Origin: Acetobacteraceae bacterium
GTDB taxonomy: Bacteria > Pseudomonadota > Alphaproteobacteria > Acetobacterales > Acetobacteraceae
Direction of reading: 5' to 3'
Assembly (NCBI GenBank): GCA_025352375.1
Contig: JANXTL010000173.1
Coordinates: 1-49,402, forward strand
Length of the DNA stretch: 49,402 bases
In this document: positions 27,023 through 36,493 of the stretch, piece by piece
How positions within the stretch are numbered: the stretch's first letter is position 1
Layout: each line of letters opens with the position of its first letter
Made by a program: the position numbers and the translations under genes
The notes under the pieces: model-generated
What the model saw: only the letters and a program-made list of their open reading frames with translations
Database searches by the model: none
What the model was told of the DNA's origin: nothing

Positions 27023-30000
27023 TTATGACCCAAGGACGACAGTAACGTGGTGGGTCGTGCCGTCATCCACCAACGGAACAAGAAACGGGCTCCCTCGCGG
27101 CAGCATTTCATCATCGAGCCCGATTGAAATCACGCCGCGGCAAACACTGCCTGGATTCGTCACCACGATCTCGTACCGCGCCGAATGGTAGTGGAACGCG
27201 ATTTCGAACCCCGGCCAATCGTGCGGGATGCATGGATCGAGCACCAGATTCGTGCCTTGCACACGAAATCCCAGCAGCCATTCCAACGCTACGCGGTATA
27301 TCCATGCAGCCGAACCCGTATACCACGTCCATCCGCCGCGCCCGACATGGGGTGGTTCGGAGTAGACGTCTGCGCAAATCACATAAGGTTCGACCCGGTA
27401 TCGATGTATCGCCGTTGGGGAATCGGCATGATGGATTGGGTTAAGCATCGAGATAAGCTCACCCGCCCTGTCGCCGTTGCCTTGCATCGCGTATGCCAAA
27501 GCGGCCCAGACCGCACCGTGCGTGTATTGTCCGCCATTCTCGCGGATGCCGGGCGGATAGCCCTTTATATAACCCGGGTCACGCGTGGGATGGTTGAAGG
27601 GCGGCGTGAACAGGAGCACCAATTTGTCGTCTCGGCGTACCAGAAATTTGTCCAGCGCCGCCATGGCGCGCGCGGTGCGTGCCGGGTCGGCGGCACCTGA
27701 GATAACGGCCCAGGATTGAGCGATCGCATCGATTCGACATTCATTATTGGCGACGGAGCCGAGGGGGGATTCATCGTCGAAATAGGCCCGCCTGTACCAG
27801 TCGCCGTCCCAGGCTTCACGCTCGAGCGATTGTTGCAGCGTGACCGCATAGCCCCGCCACTCGACCGCTCGTTGGAGATGATCGCGACGCTCGGCCAAAT
27901 CCGAAAATTGAACGAGTACCGAATACAGTAGCCAACCAAGCCACACGCTCTCACCCTTCCCGCCGCGGCCAACGCCGTCTAATCCGTCGTTCCAGTCACC
28001 CGTGCCCATGAGCGGCAGGCCATGCACACCGGATTCAAGACTCTTGTCCAGCGCCAGCGCGCAATGCTCGAATAAAGTCGCGGTTTTAGCTGAAACCGAC
28101 GGCTGGAAGAAGGCATCGTGTTCGCCCTCCTTCAACACCGGTCCTTCGAGGAACGGAATTACTTCGTCGAGCACCCCGATGTCGCCCGTGACTTGTACGA
28201 AATGGGCTACGACGTAGGCAAGCCAGCAACGATCGTCGGACACGCGTGTGCGGATGCCGCTCCCGGACTCTGGTAACCACCAATGCTGAACGTCCCCTTC
28301 GGCGAATTGCCGGCCTGCCGCTCTTAGCACGTGCGCGCGCGCCAGATCGGGTCGCGACACGCAAAGGGCCATCACGTCCTGCAACTGGTCGCGGAAGCCA
28401 TAGGCGCCACTGGCCTGATAGAACGCGGTGCGTGCCCATACGCGACAGGCCAGCGTCTGGTACGGAAGCCAGCGGTTAAGCAGAATGTCCAATGCCCTGT
28501 CGGGTGTTTTGACCGTTACGACACCGAGCGTTTCGTCCCATAGGCGGGTGACGCTGGCGAAAACTGTGCTAAGATCCGTTGTACGATACTTCGTCAGCAG
28601 ACCGCGCGCCTGCGCCGTCGTTTCGGATTGACCCAGAAAGACCACGATCTCGGCCATGCCGGCAGCGTCGAGCACGACCTGCGTCTGCAGCGCGCCGCAC
28701 GGGTCGACGCCTGCGCCCACCCGGGTAGACAGTGTAATTCCGAGCGCAAGACCTTGAGGTCGGTCCATCGCCCCATTCCGTCCCAGAAATTCTGTACGGT
28801 CGCAAGTCCAAGATGTTTGCTGGCCATTGAGATCGGCAAACGCTACGCGATCCCCAAACTGATTGTTCCAGGGATTTCGGGCGAAGATCGCGCCGGTATC
28901 GCCATCGATCTCCGTAACAACAAACGGCGCCGTCGCCGAACGGTTCGCGCCCAGCACCCACTCGACATAGGCGGTTACCGAGAGACGCCTCGCGCGGCCC
29001 GAATGATTGGAGATCTTCAGCCGCGAGATTTTAATTGGATCGTCGACCGCCACGTATTGCAGAAGTTCGAGCGAAATGCCGTGCGAGTCATGGTTAAATT
29101 GGCTGAAACCCTGTCCGTGCCGCACCGTGTATGCGCTGGCCTCGCGTATCGGCAGCGCGGTAGGTCCCCACACCTCGCCGGTATCGTCATCGCGCACATA
29201 TATTGCTTCCCCGGAACCATCACAGATAGGATCGTTAGACCAGGGTGTCAACTGGTTCTGCTGACTATTCAACGCCCAAGTGTAACCGCTACCGTCGGTC
29301 GAGACCTGAAAGCCGAATGTTGGATTGGCAATGACATTCAGCCAGGGCGCCGGTGTGTGCTCCTTGCCCTCGAGCACGGTAAGATATTCACGACCGTTGT
29401 TAATGAACCCGCCGAGGCCGTTGGAGAACTCCATCTCCGGGCGCGGCCATGGCGTTTCCGCCCGCTCGGCTGTCGGCGAATGCCATGCAGGACGCGCGCC
29501 GGCCGGTTCCAGATCCTCAGCGCGATCGACCTGGTCGGCCAACGAGCCGCGATTCCCATGCAGGACCGCGCGAGCGCAAGCTTGAAGCAGCGCCCGGACT
29601 TCGGCGGACACGAGGTCGCTACGCAGAACGAACACCGCCCCGCGTTTATCGCCGTTAGGCACGCCGGGTAGCGACTGATTGATACGCACCAGCGCGTCGA
29701 GCGACAGCTGTACGTCCTGCACATACGACGTGGCGCGTGTATTGAGAATCACCAGATCGACGGCGAGTTGCTTCATTCGCCAATATTCCCGGGCGCGCAA
29801 AAGCTGGCGAACGAGCTCTAGTTGATCGTCGTCGTCAACCGTCACCAGCATGATCGGCAAGTCGCCGGAAATGCCGTGCGCCCATAGCGTCGAAGCTTTG
29901 GCCGCCCCGTGGGCCAGAATGTCCGCTGGCGGACGCAACGTTGCGTCAAAATAAAGGAAACGACTGGCAAGACGCTGGTACAAAAGCGCCTCCTCCGGCA

Positions 30001-33000
30001 GGATGCCGAGATGCCGAAGCTGCATCTGCGCCTGCGTCCACGCGAGGGTCTTAGCCCGTTCGAACGCGACTGAATCGCGATGCTTGTCCGCCAGATCGAG
30101 GACACCGTCGCGCGATGCGGCAACCAGCGTCCAGAAGTCGACGCGCACCGTTCCGCCGGCAGGAACCCGCACGTTCCGGCGAAGGCTGAATATCGGATCG
30201 AGCACAGGGCCCGTCGTATTCGAAAGAGGCCAACCGTCGGCGATAGCGACGGGCGCACGAATAGTATGCCCGCGCCCCAGAAAGCGCCTCCGATCGGTTT
30301 CGTATTGGCAGTCACAAGCATCTTCCTCATCCACCACCGCGAGATGCGCGGCCCAGACGAGCGGATCGCCCCCGGATCGGCGCCGTCGTGTTGCGAGGAT
30401 GGCGCCGAGATGCGGCACGAATTCCGTTTCAACGAACAGGGCACCGAAAGCAGGATGCGCGACGTCGTCGGCTTGTCGGGCCAGAACGACCTCGGCATAA
30501 GAGGTGAGTTCGATGTCCCGGGGTTCAGAGCCGTGATTGGTGACCGCCACACGGCGAACCTCTGCGTCATCCTCCATCGATACGATGATCTCGAGGGTCG
30601 TCGTCAGGGCGGCGTCGGTGCGGGCAATTTCGATACGATCTTCCGAGAACGTTACGTCATATTGGTGGGGTTCCGTCATGGCGGGCTGATAGCCGGCGGA
30701 CCAGGGCTCACCGCCATGAACGTCGCGCAAAAAAATGTACGCTCCCCAACCGTCACGCGTAACGTCTTCGCGCCAGCGTGTGATCGCGATATCGTTCCAC
30801 CGGCTATATCCGGATCCCACCGCCGTGACCATGGTCGAATAGCGTCCATTCGACAGAATATGCGTTAGCGGCAACCGCGAGTGCGCCGACGAATAATGGC
30901 GCTGGGTGTCGGGCATCGGGACGTTGTTTTCCACCACGGCGCTTGCCGGTTCCGCGGGGGGGCGCGCGACGGCAACATCGCGCGGCATACGTTCTTGTAG
31001 CAGAAGTTCCGTCGCACGCATGATCGGTTCGGCATGAAAGCGGTCCCGCATCCGGCCGTTGTGAAGCGCGTTGCCGATCCCGACGATAGCCATGGCCTGA
31101 TGATGAGCCATATAGGCCCGTACGATAGCGACTTTGGCGCCATTTGGCAGGTTAGCGCGCGTATAATCGAGCGCCTCATACCAACCGAACGCGCCGCGTG
31201 CGCCGATACCGGCCATGCGTCTGAAATTATGCGCGGCTGCGGTGGGATCGACCATAGCTGCCAGCCCCGTTGCATAGGGTGCGATCACGGTGCTATCGCC
31301 GAGTCCGCGCTTATAGCCTAAATCGGGCACCCCGAAACTAGAATATTGATAGGTCTGTTCAATGTCGCGCGCGTTGTACAGCGATTCTGAAAGGCCCCAG
31401 GGTACGCCAAGCTGCGTGCCGTATTCGATTTGGCGCCACACAGCCAAGCGATCCGTTTGTTCCAGCAGACTGCCCGAGGGCGAACGCATGACCAACGATG
31501 GCATCAAATATTCGAACATCGACCCCGACCAGGAAATTAACCCGGATCCCCCGTCGATCGGGGTCAAGGTGCGCCCCATTCTGAACCAATGTTTAGCCGG
31601 TATATCGCCTTTGGCGATCGCGATGAAACTAGCAAGCCGAGCTTCGGAGGCCAGCAGATCGTAGTAGTTTGGATCGAGGCTGCCATGGTCACATTGATAG
31701 CCGATCGATAACAATTGACGACCAAAATCGAACAGAAACCCAAATTCCATCGCATCGAACATCGCCTTCGACCGCTCGGCCAGCATCATGAGCCGACGCG
31801 CGATCGAACAATCGGCAGTGCGTTCCGGCAAACTGGCGAACGTGGGCATTTCGTTATTAGCAGCGGTCGCCGACGACATCGCGCGGGTCCAAGGCATGAA
31901 CTCGCCGACATCCCGCCGGTGGGATCCGACGGCTCGACACAAAGCCGTTGCCCATATGACGAGGTCACTTTCGGCCGAACCACCGGGTGACGCCGCGCAT
32001 GCCTTTGCCTGAACCATGACCCCGTCGGCGGCCCGCGTCATATCGGCCAAGCGTAACGCAATGCCATGGGGATCGGACGGCACGTTTTGGAGCGTCGCCG
32101 CGAAATGGCCGACGGCCTCGTTCAGCTCCACAATCGCGGGGCCGGTCAGTTGCTCCGCCGCCTCGCGCACCAGCGCCAGGGCGTCTTCGATCCCCGATGT
32201 CCAATGAGGACTGCAGATCGGGCCTTGGGCGATCTCCCGGCAGGCGTTGGTCACTGCGATAAGATGCCCGGCAAGGTTGCCGCTATCGACCGAGGAGATA
32301 TACCTCGGTTCCAATGCGCGTAAATCTGTCGTATCGTACCAATTATAGAAATGGCCCCTAAACCGCTCCAACTTGGTCATCGAGGCAAGCGTTGTCTCAA
32401 GCCGCTCCAAAGCATCCAGGGTCCCGATCCATCCGAAGTCGCGTGCCGCGATGACCGAAAGCAAATAAAGCCCGAAATTAGTCGGCGAGGTGCGGTGAGC
32501 GACGACCGGCCAAGGATCTTCCTGGAAGTTGTCCGGCGGCAGCATGTTGTCTTCCGCTGCGACGAATTGTTCGAAGAAGCGCCAGGTGCGGCGAGCGACA
32601 AGCCGGAGCGCCAACGCGTCGTTGGATGCGATCGGCAGGCGCCCGGCGGATGGCGGCGGCTGACTTGCCCAGAGCGCGACCACGGGAGACATTACCCATA
32701 AAGCCACGATGGGCGCGGCCAAAGGCCAACTTTGTCGATCCAAGAAAAACAGCACGATGGCGACAACGCCGGCGCTCGCTAGGCTGGCTAATATTTGCAC
32801 GGGTAGTTTTCGTTGGTCGAACTGAGAATCGTTCTCGGACTGTGCTGCCGTTACCCATTCCAGCATATAGCGCCGACGAATAAATAAGCGGAACAAGGTA
32901 CGGAATACCGCATCGGTCATGATCCAGGCTTGATGCGCCAGGAATGTCACGAGGAAGGCGCTCTGGACAAGGCCGAGGGCAAAATCCCCGCGCAGTCTGC

Positions 33001-35641
33001 GCAGGTGGTTTCCGATCGAAACACTGGCGCCGCGCGAAGCAATGCCCGCGATCGCGGGTAGCAATGGGGGCAGCGCGATCGTCAGAAGGATGAATGCCGT
33101 CCAAATAGCCCCTGCCGGCATCGGTTGCAGCCAGCCGATCAGGATGCAAAGCAGGGCGGCTGGCGCGGAAAGCGACCGCCGGAGATTATCCAGGAGCTTC
33201 CAGCGCCCGATCAACGGAATTGGCGTCCGCCGCGTACGATCGCTCTGCTTGCGGCCCAGGTCGAATATCCAGGGCAGTAGCTGCCAGTCACCGCGGACCC
33301 AGCGATGTTGACGCGCCGCCGAGACCGCATAGCGTGTGGGGAATTCCTCCACAACCTCGATATCCGATACCAATCCCGCGCGCGCGAAGATGCCCTCCAG
33401 CAGATCGTGACTGAGGACCGAGTTTTCCGGAATCTCGCCTTCCAGCGCGGCCGCGAAACTGTCGACGTCATAAATTCCCTTGCCGCACCAGGACCCCTCT
33501 TCGAACATGTCCTGGTAGACATCGGAAACCGCGAGTGCGTAGGGATCGAGCCCGTTCGGCCCGGAAAAGCTGCGCTGGAAAAGAGATCCTTCGCTGCCGA
33601 CCGGCAGCGACGGCGTCACCCTGGGTTGCAGCATGCCGTGACCAGCCACGACCAACCCCGCACGCCGATCGAAACAAGGACGGTTCAGGGGATGTGCCAT
33701 CTTCCCCACCAACCGCCTCGCGGCGCCGATCGGCAGGCGGGTATCGGCATCGAGTGTAATGACATATCGGACATCGGCGGGTAGTGCGGCAGCGTGGCCA
33801 CCGAATGGCACGAACGTCGTATTGGTGGCGCCGCGAAGGAGGCAGTTGAGCTCGTGTAATTTGCCGCGCTTGCGTTCCCAGCCGATCCACATTCCCTCGG
33901 ATTCGTTCCAAACGCGTCGGCGATGGAGCAGGAAGAAGCGGGCGCCGTCGCTCGTGGGTCCGTAGCGTTCGTTGAGCAGGGCGATGCCCCTGGTCGCCTC
34001 GTCCAGAAGAATCTGGTCGTTTGCGTCATGTTCAGTGGTGGCATCGCGCCAATCGGATATCAACGCGAATAAAAAACCGTCGTCCGGATTGGAAAGATGA
34101 TGGACCTCCAGGCGCTCGATCTGTTCAGCGATGCCGGTTGTGCTGCCGAGCAGCATGGGAACGACGACGATCGTGCGGAGGTCGGGTGCTATCCCGTCGC
34201 GCAATTCCAGTCCAGGCAACAATACTCCGTTAACCTGACCGGTAATGACGCGATTTACGAGCGCAACGGCAATATCGGAAGCAGGAACAAGACCGATGAT
34301 TGCCAAAAACAGAAGTCGCCAGGCACCGGTTCCGGTGTATGCCATCGCGAGCAGTGCCAGCGCCAGTGCGATCGCGGAGACGATCCCAATGATACCGATA
34401 TAGCTTGTTACACCAATATCGGAACTAAACCGGAAACACCAGGTTTTGACAGGTATGCGACAGGTGAGTTCTTTTTCAAAGTCGCGGCGGCCCCGGGCGA
34501 TGAGATAATATCCGGGATCGCGTTCGCGAAGCGCGATCGGATCGATACCAGGCATCCGGCCGGCCGCGTTTTGGGCGTTTGTTATGGCCTTGGCGGCTAC
34601 GGATACCTCGTCATGCCCGGATTGATACGCGAGTTCCTCGATCGCACGGCGGTAGAGATCTCGCGTCTGGAAGTCCATCGCACCAAAGTTGCTGCCGGAG
34701 CGCAAGACCGCGTCGACCGGGCTTACGCTTTCGAAGAACTCAGGCCAGTTTATCGTCGACACCAGCCGCATGCTGACAATCACGTTGCGAACCGTCACGT
34801 CGGTCGCGCTTTTTTGTTGAAACTCGTCCCGGACGATCTGGTCCGTGGTGGTGCCCTCTGCCTCCAATTTATCGTTCAGCCAGTGCGACGCCGGCGTCGT
34901 GTTTGGATCGCAGTCGCGCAGGCGCTGTGCGAGTTCGACGGCAAAGGCCGGCGACCATGGCGCCTGGTCGAGCGTGCGGAGTAAGGCCGCGCTCGGGTCG
35001 GGATCGGTATTCGCCGTGCCAAGTATGGCGTCCATGACCGTATCGGCCAATTGGCTCGCCATTTGCCGCGCCTGGATCGATTCTGCCAGGCGGCGCAGAT
35101 TCTCGACTAACGTGATGCGCAATGTGATCGCGAGCGCCCACAACTCTCCGATCGTCAATGGCTGTATGCGCTGATAGGCCTCGACGAAGCGTGTCAGTTT
35201 TTGAAGGTCGAAGGCGCTGTCGGTGTGTGCCACAAGGGCCCAGGCGACCCCGAAAATGCGAGGGTAGCCTTGCAGGGGGCCATCCGCCAATTTCGGCAGC
35301 CGCCGGTAGAAGCCGGGCGGAAGATCGTTTTCGATCTCCCGAACCTGTTCCTCGACGACATGGAAATTGTCCAGAAGCCATTCCGAAGCCGGAGTGATTG
35401 TCCGCCGCGCGGCATTCGCCTGCGCGATGGCGCGATAGGCTACCGTCAGGATCCTGGCATTGTCATGAAGCCGTTTGGCGACCGGACGGCCGCGCGTCGG
35501 ATCGAGCGACACACGCTGTTCGACCGCCAAGCTGCCCGCGTGCTGCTCAAGACGTTCGACACTGAACAGCTCGGCGCGAATAGGGGGCTCCGGTGAGACC
35601 GCAGCACGCCGCGAAAGGAGCCCAAAGTACGAAAAGGTCAA
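27023..35641 (-). CDS. ndvB: Cyclic beta-1,2-glucan synthase
   Basis: A 2,872-residue giant membrane enzyme of the NdvB/ChvB/Cgs type, normal in length. The N-terminal third has a helix-rich cytoplasmic part, then membrane helices around residues 400-480 and a GT84 glycosyltransferase with YVITLDADTRLP and QHRWVRGDWQLL, followed by more helices (about 810-1000). The middle carries glucan-handling domains. The last 800 residues are a GH94 phosphorylase domain (TGDWNDGLDGVG, PPHVGRGGWTWYTGSA) that controls ring size. The start is TTG at 35641, supported by GAGGAG seven bases upstream; no better ATG is near. The periplasmic glucans act in osmotic adaptation and host contact. Followed by pgm. Confidence 0.97.
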   Translation of the reverse strand: MTFSYFGLLSRRAAVSPEPPIRAELFSVERLEQHAGSLAVEQRVSLDPTRGRPVAKRLHDNARILTVAYRAIAQANAARRTITPASEWLLDNFHVVEEQVREIENDLPPGFYRRLPKLADGPLQGYPRIFGVAWALVAHTDSAFDLQKLTRFVEAYQRIQPLTIGELWALAITLRITLVENLRRLAESIQARQMASQLADTVMDAILGTANTDPDPSAALLRTLDQAPWSPAFAVELAQRLRDCDPNTTPASHWLNDKLEAEGTTTDQIVRDEFQQKSATDVTVRNVIVSMRLVSTINWPEFFESVSPVDAVLRSGSNFGAMDFQTRDLYRRAIEELAYQSGHDEVSVAAKAITNAQNAAGRMPGIDPIALRERDPGYYLIARGRRDFEKELTCRIPVKTWCFRFSSDIGVTSYIGIIGIVSAIALALALLAMAYTGTGAWRLLFLAIIGLVPASDIAVALVNRVITGQVNGVLLPGLELRDGIAPDLRTIVVVPMLLGSTTGIAEQIERLEVHHLSNPDDGFLFALISDWRDATTEHDANDQILLDEATRGIALLNERYGPTSDGARFFLLHRRRVWNESEGMWIGWERKRGKLHELNCLLRGATNTTFVPFGGHAAALPADVRYVITLDADTRLPIGAARRLVGKMAHPLNRPCFDRRAGLVVAGHGMLQPRVTPSLPVGSEGSLFQRSFSGPNGLDPYALAVSDVYQDMFEEGSWCGKGIYDVDSFAAALEGEIPENSVLSHDLLEGIFARAGLVSDIEVVEEFPTRYAVSAARQHRWVRGDWQLLPWIFDLGRKQSDRTRRTPIPLIGRWKLLDNLRRSLSAPAALLCILIGWLQPMPAGAIWTAFILLTIALPPLLPAIAGIASRGASVSIGNHLRRLRGDFALGLVQSAFLVTFLAHQAWIMTDAVFRTLFRLFIRRRYMLEWVTAAQSENDSQFDQRKLPVQILASLASAGVVAIVLFFLDRQSWPLAAPIVALWVMSPVVALWASQPPPSAGRLPIASNDALALRLVARRTWRFFEQFVAAEDNMLPPDNFQEDPWPVVAHRTSPTNFGLYLLSVIAARDFGWIGTLDALERLETTLASMTKLERFRGHFYNWYDTTDLRALEPRYISSVDSGNLAGHLIAVTNACREIAQGPICSPHWTSGIEDALALVREAAEQLTGPAIVELNEAVGHFAATLQNVPSDPHGIALRLADMTRAADGVMVQAKACAASPGGSAESDLVIWATALCRAVGSHRRDVGEFMPWTRAMSSATAANNEMPTFASLPERTADCSIARRLMMLAERSKAMFDAMEFGFLFDFGRQLLSIGYQCDHGSLDPNYYDLLASEARLASFIAIAKGDIPAKHWFRMGRTLTPIDGGSGLISWSGSMFEYLMPSLVMRSPSGSLLEQTDRLAVWRQIEYGTQLGVPWGLSESLYNARDIEQTYQYSSFGVPDLGYKRGLGDSTVIAPYATGLAAMVDPTAAAHNFRRMAGIGARGAFGWYEALDYTRANLPNGAKVAIVRAYMAHHQAMAIVGIGNALHNGRMRDRFHAEPIMRATELLLQERMPRDVAVARPPAEPASAVVENNVPMPDTQRHYSSAHSRLPLTHILSNGRYSTMVTAVGSGYSRWNDIAITRWREDVTRDGWGAYIFLRDVHGGEPWSAGYQPAMTEPHQYDVTFSEDRIEIARTDAALTTTLEIIVSMEDDAEVRRVAVTNHGSEPRDIELTSYAEVVLARQADDVAHPAFGALFVETEFVPHLGAILATRRRRSGGDPLVWAAHLAVVDEEDACDCQYETDRRRFLGRGHTIRAPVAIADGWPLSNTTGPVLDPIFSLRRNVRVPAGGTVRVDFWTLVAASRDGVLDLADKHRDSVAFERAKTLAWTQAQMQLRHLGILPEEALLYQRLASRFLYFDATLRPPADILAHGAAKASTLWAHGISGDLPIMLVTVDDDDQLELVRQLLRAREYWRMKQLAVDLVILNTRATSYVQDVQLSLDALVRINQSLPGVPNGDKRGAVFVLRSDLVSAEVRALLQACARAVLHGNRGSLADQVDRAEDLEPAGARPAWHSPTAERAETPWPRPEMEFSNGLGGFINNGREYLTVLEGKEHTPAPWLNVIANPTFGFQVSTDGSGYTWALNSQQNQLTPWSNDPICDGSGEAIYVRDDDTGEVWGPTALPIREASAYTVRHGQGFSQFNHDSHGISLELLQYVAVDDPIKISRLKISNHSGRARRLSVTAYVEWVLGANRSATAPFVVTEIDGDTGAIFARNPWNNQFGDRVAFADLNGQQTSWTCDRTEFLGRNGAMDRPQGLALGITLSTRVGAGVDPCGALQTQVVLDAAGMAEIVVFLGQSETTAQARGLLTKYRTTDLSTVFASVTRLWDETLGVVTVKTPDRALDILLNRWLPYQTLACRVWARTAFYQASGAYGFRDQLQDVMALCVSRPDLARAHVLRAAGRQFAEGDVQHWWLPESGSGIRTRVSDDRCWLAYVVAHFVQVTGDIGVLDEVIPFLEGPVLKEGEHDAFFQPSVSAKTATLFEHCALALDKSLESGVHGLPLMGTGDWNDGLDGVGRGGKGESVWLGWLLYSVLVQFSDLAERRDHLQRAVEWRGYAVTLQQSLEREAWDGDWYRRAYFDDESPLGSVANNECRIDAIAQSWAVISGAADPARTARAMAALDKFLVRRDDKLVLLFTPPFNHPTRDPGYIKGYPPGIRENGGQYTHGAVWAALAYAMQGNGDRAGELISMLNPIHHADSPTAIHRYRVEPYVICADVYSEPPHVGRGGWTWYTGSAAWIYRVALEWLLGFRVQGTNLVLDPCIPHDWPGFEIAFHYHSARYEIVVTNPGSVCRGVISIGLDDEMLPRGSPFLVPLVDDGTTHHVTVVLGS

Positions 35642-35648
35642 ATCGGGG

Positions 35649-35700
35649 CTCCTCGGCGCGATTATAACATTTGTTCTACGGGGTTCGCTTCATGTGAAGC
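35649..35700 (-). promoter_or_regulatory. Candidate ndvB promoter and operator
   Basis: On the minus strand a perfect TATAAT (35666-35661) lies about 20 bases before the TTG start. This would give a leader of only about a dozen bases, which just includes the GAGGAG ribosome binding site (35654-35649). A dyad GCTTCA-TG-TGAAGC at 35687-35700 covers the place of the -35 box, where no good hexamer is seen. That layout would suit control by an activator or repressor. Confidence 0.3.
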
Positions 35701-35725
35701 CGAAACTCGCGATGATGGCCCGCGC

Positions 35726-35908
35726 TTAGCGGCGAAATAGCGGCCTCCGGCCGGGATCGGCGCACCGGTCCGAGGCGCTGGATTGGGATTGTCGCACCTG
35801 ACTTTCTGGCGAAACAGACCGGCGAGGTTCCGGAGGCTGGCGGGATTGCGTCGATTCCGGCGCGTTCTTGTCCGCGAGTACCTTCGTAGGGGTTCGATCG
35901 GGTATCAT
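35726..35908 (-). CDS. Possible small disordered protein
   Basis: A 60-codon frame starting MIPDRTPTKVLADKNAPEST with a fair ribosome binding site (AAGGGA, seven bases before ATG). The rest is Ser/Pro/Arg/Gln-rich with no predicted structure or known family. It lies in the otherwise empty 380 bases between ndvB and the phosphoketolase remnant. It may be a real small gene or a chance frame in decaying DNA. Confidence 0.3.
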   Translation of the reverse strand: MIPDRTPTKVLADKNAPESTQSRQPPEPRRSVSPESQVRQSQSSASDRCADPGRRPLFRR

Positions 35909-36024
35909 GGGGTTCCCTTTCCTGGAATGCGCGGAGAACAGCGGTCGCCGGTCTCACCGACTTCCGTCCTAGCAGATTTCGGCCCGACCGACAGACTCGG
36001 AAACTACTCATCATCGGTGGACTT

Positions 36025-36410
36025 TCATTGCTTGAAGGATCCAAGGTGTCGTGCTCCCCACATCCAGTTCTGGGTTCGTGTTAAATTTTGGCAGTAACAA
36101 TCGATGAAGAGCTTGTGCTCGACGAGTTTGTCTCGTACCATCTGCCTCAGGTACGCGCCCCTGCTTCCAAGATGCGGGAGGCGGTCCACGACCCCCGTGG
36201 ATCGAGCCCGGCGTGATGGCTGGAAATGCCACCGGGAAAGGAAAACTGCTTAACTAATTTTTTCAGCCCGGCCGCATCCTGTGTGCCGTTCGGATAAACC
36301 TCGACCCACGTGCCTTCAAGATACACATTCCCCATGATCGCGGGACCGCCATGAGCGGAGACATGCCCCAGATGGCGAGACGGAAACTACCCACGCCGAT
36401 CCAGCGGTTT
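36025..36410 (-). pseudogene. Phosphoketolase remnant with its middle deleted
   Basis: Pieces of a xylulose-5-phosphate/fructose-6-phosphate phosphoketolase can be read on the minus strand. The N-terminal piece gives [20 protein letters not shown] and [17 protein letters not shown]. After a frame change TPGSIHGG follows. This runs, with another frame change, into the family's C-terminus: [18 protein letters not shown] and VRDKLVEHKLFIDCY, with TGA at 36025. About 600 codons between these points are gone. No ThDP or catalytic region remains, so it cannot be active. It sits just before tkt, where a pentose-phosphate gene makes sense. Confidence 0.8.
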
Positions 36411-36493
36411 CCGGCTGAGTAATTTCCGAGTCTGGCGTGCGAGCAGCGCGGCATCGAACCTCGGACGCTCAGTCACGAGGCAACATAACCAGA

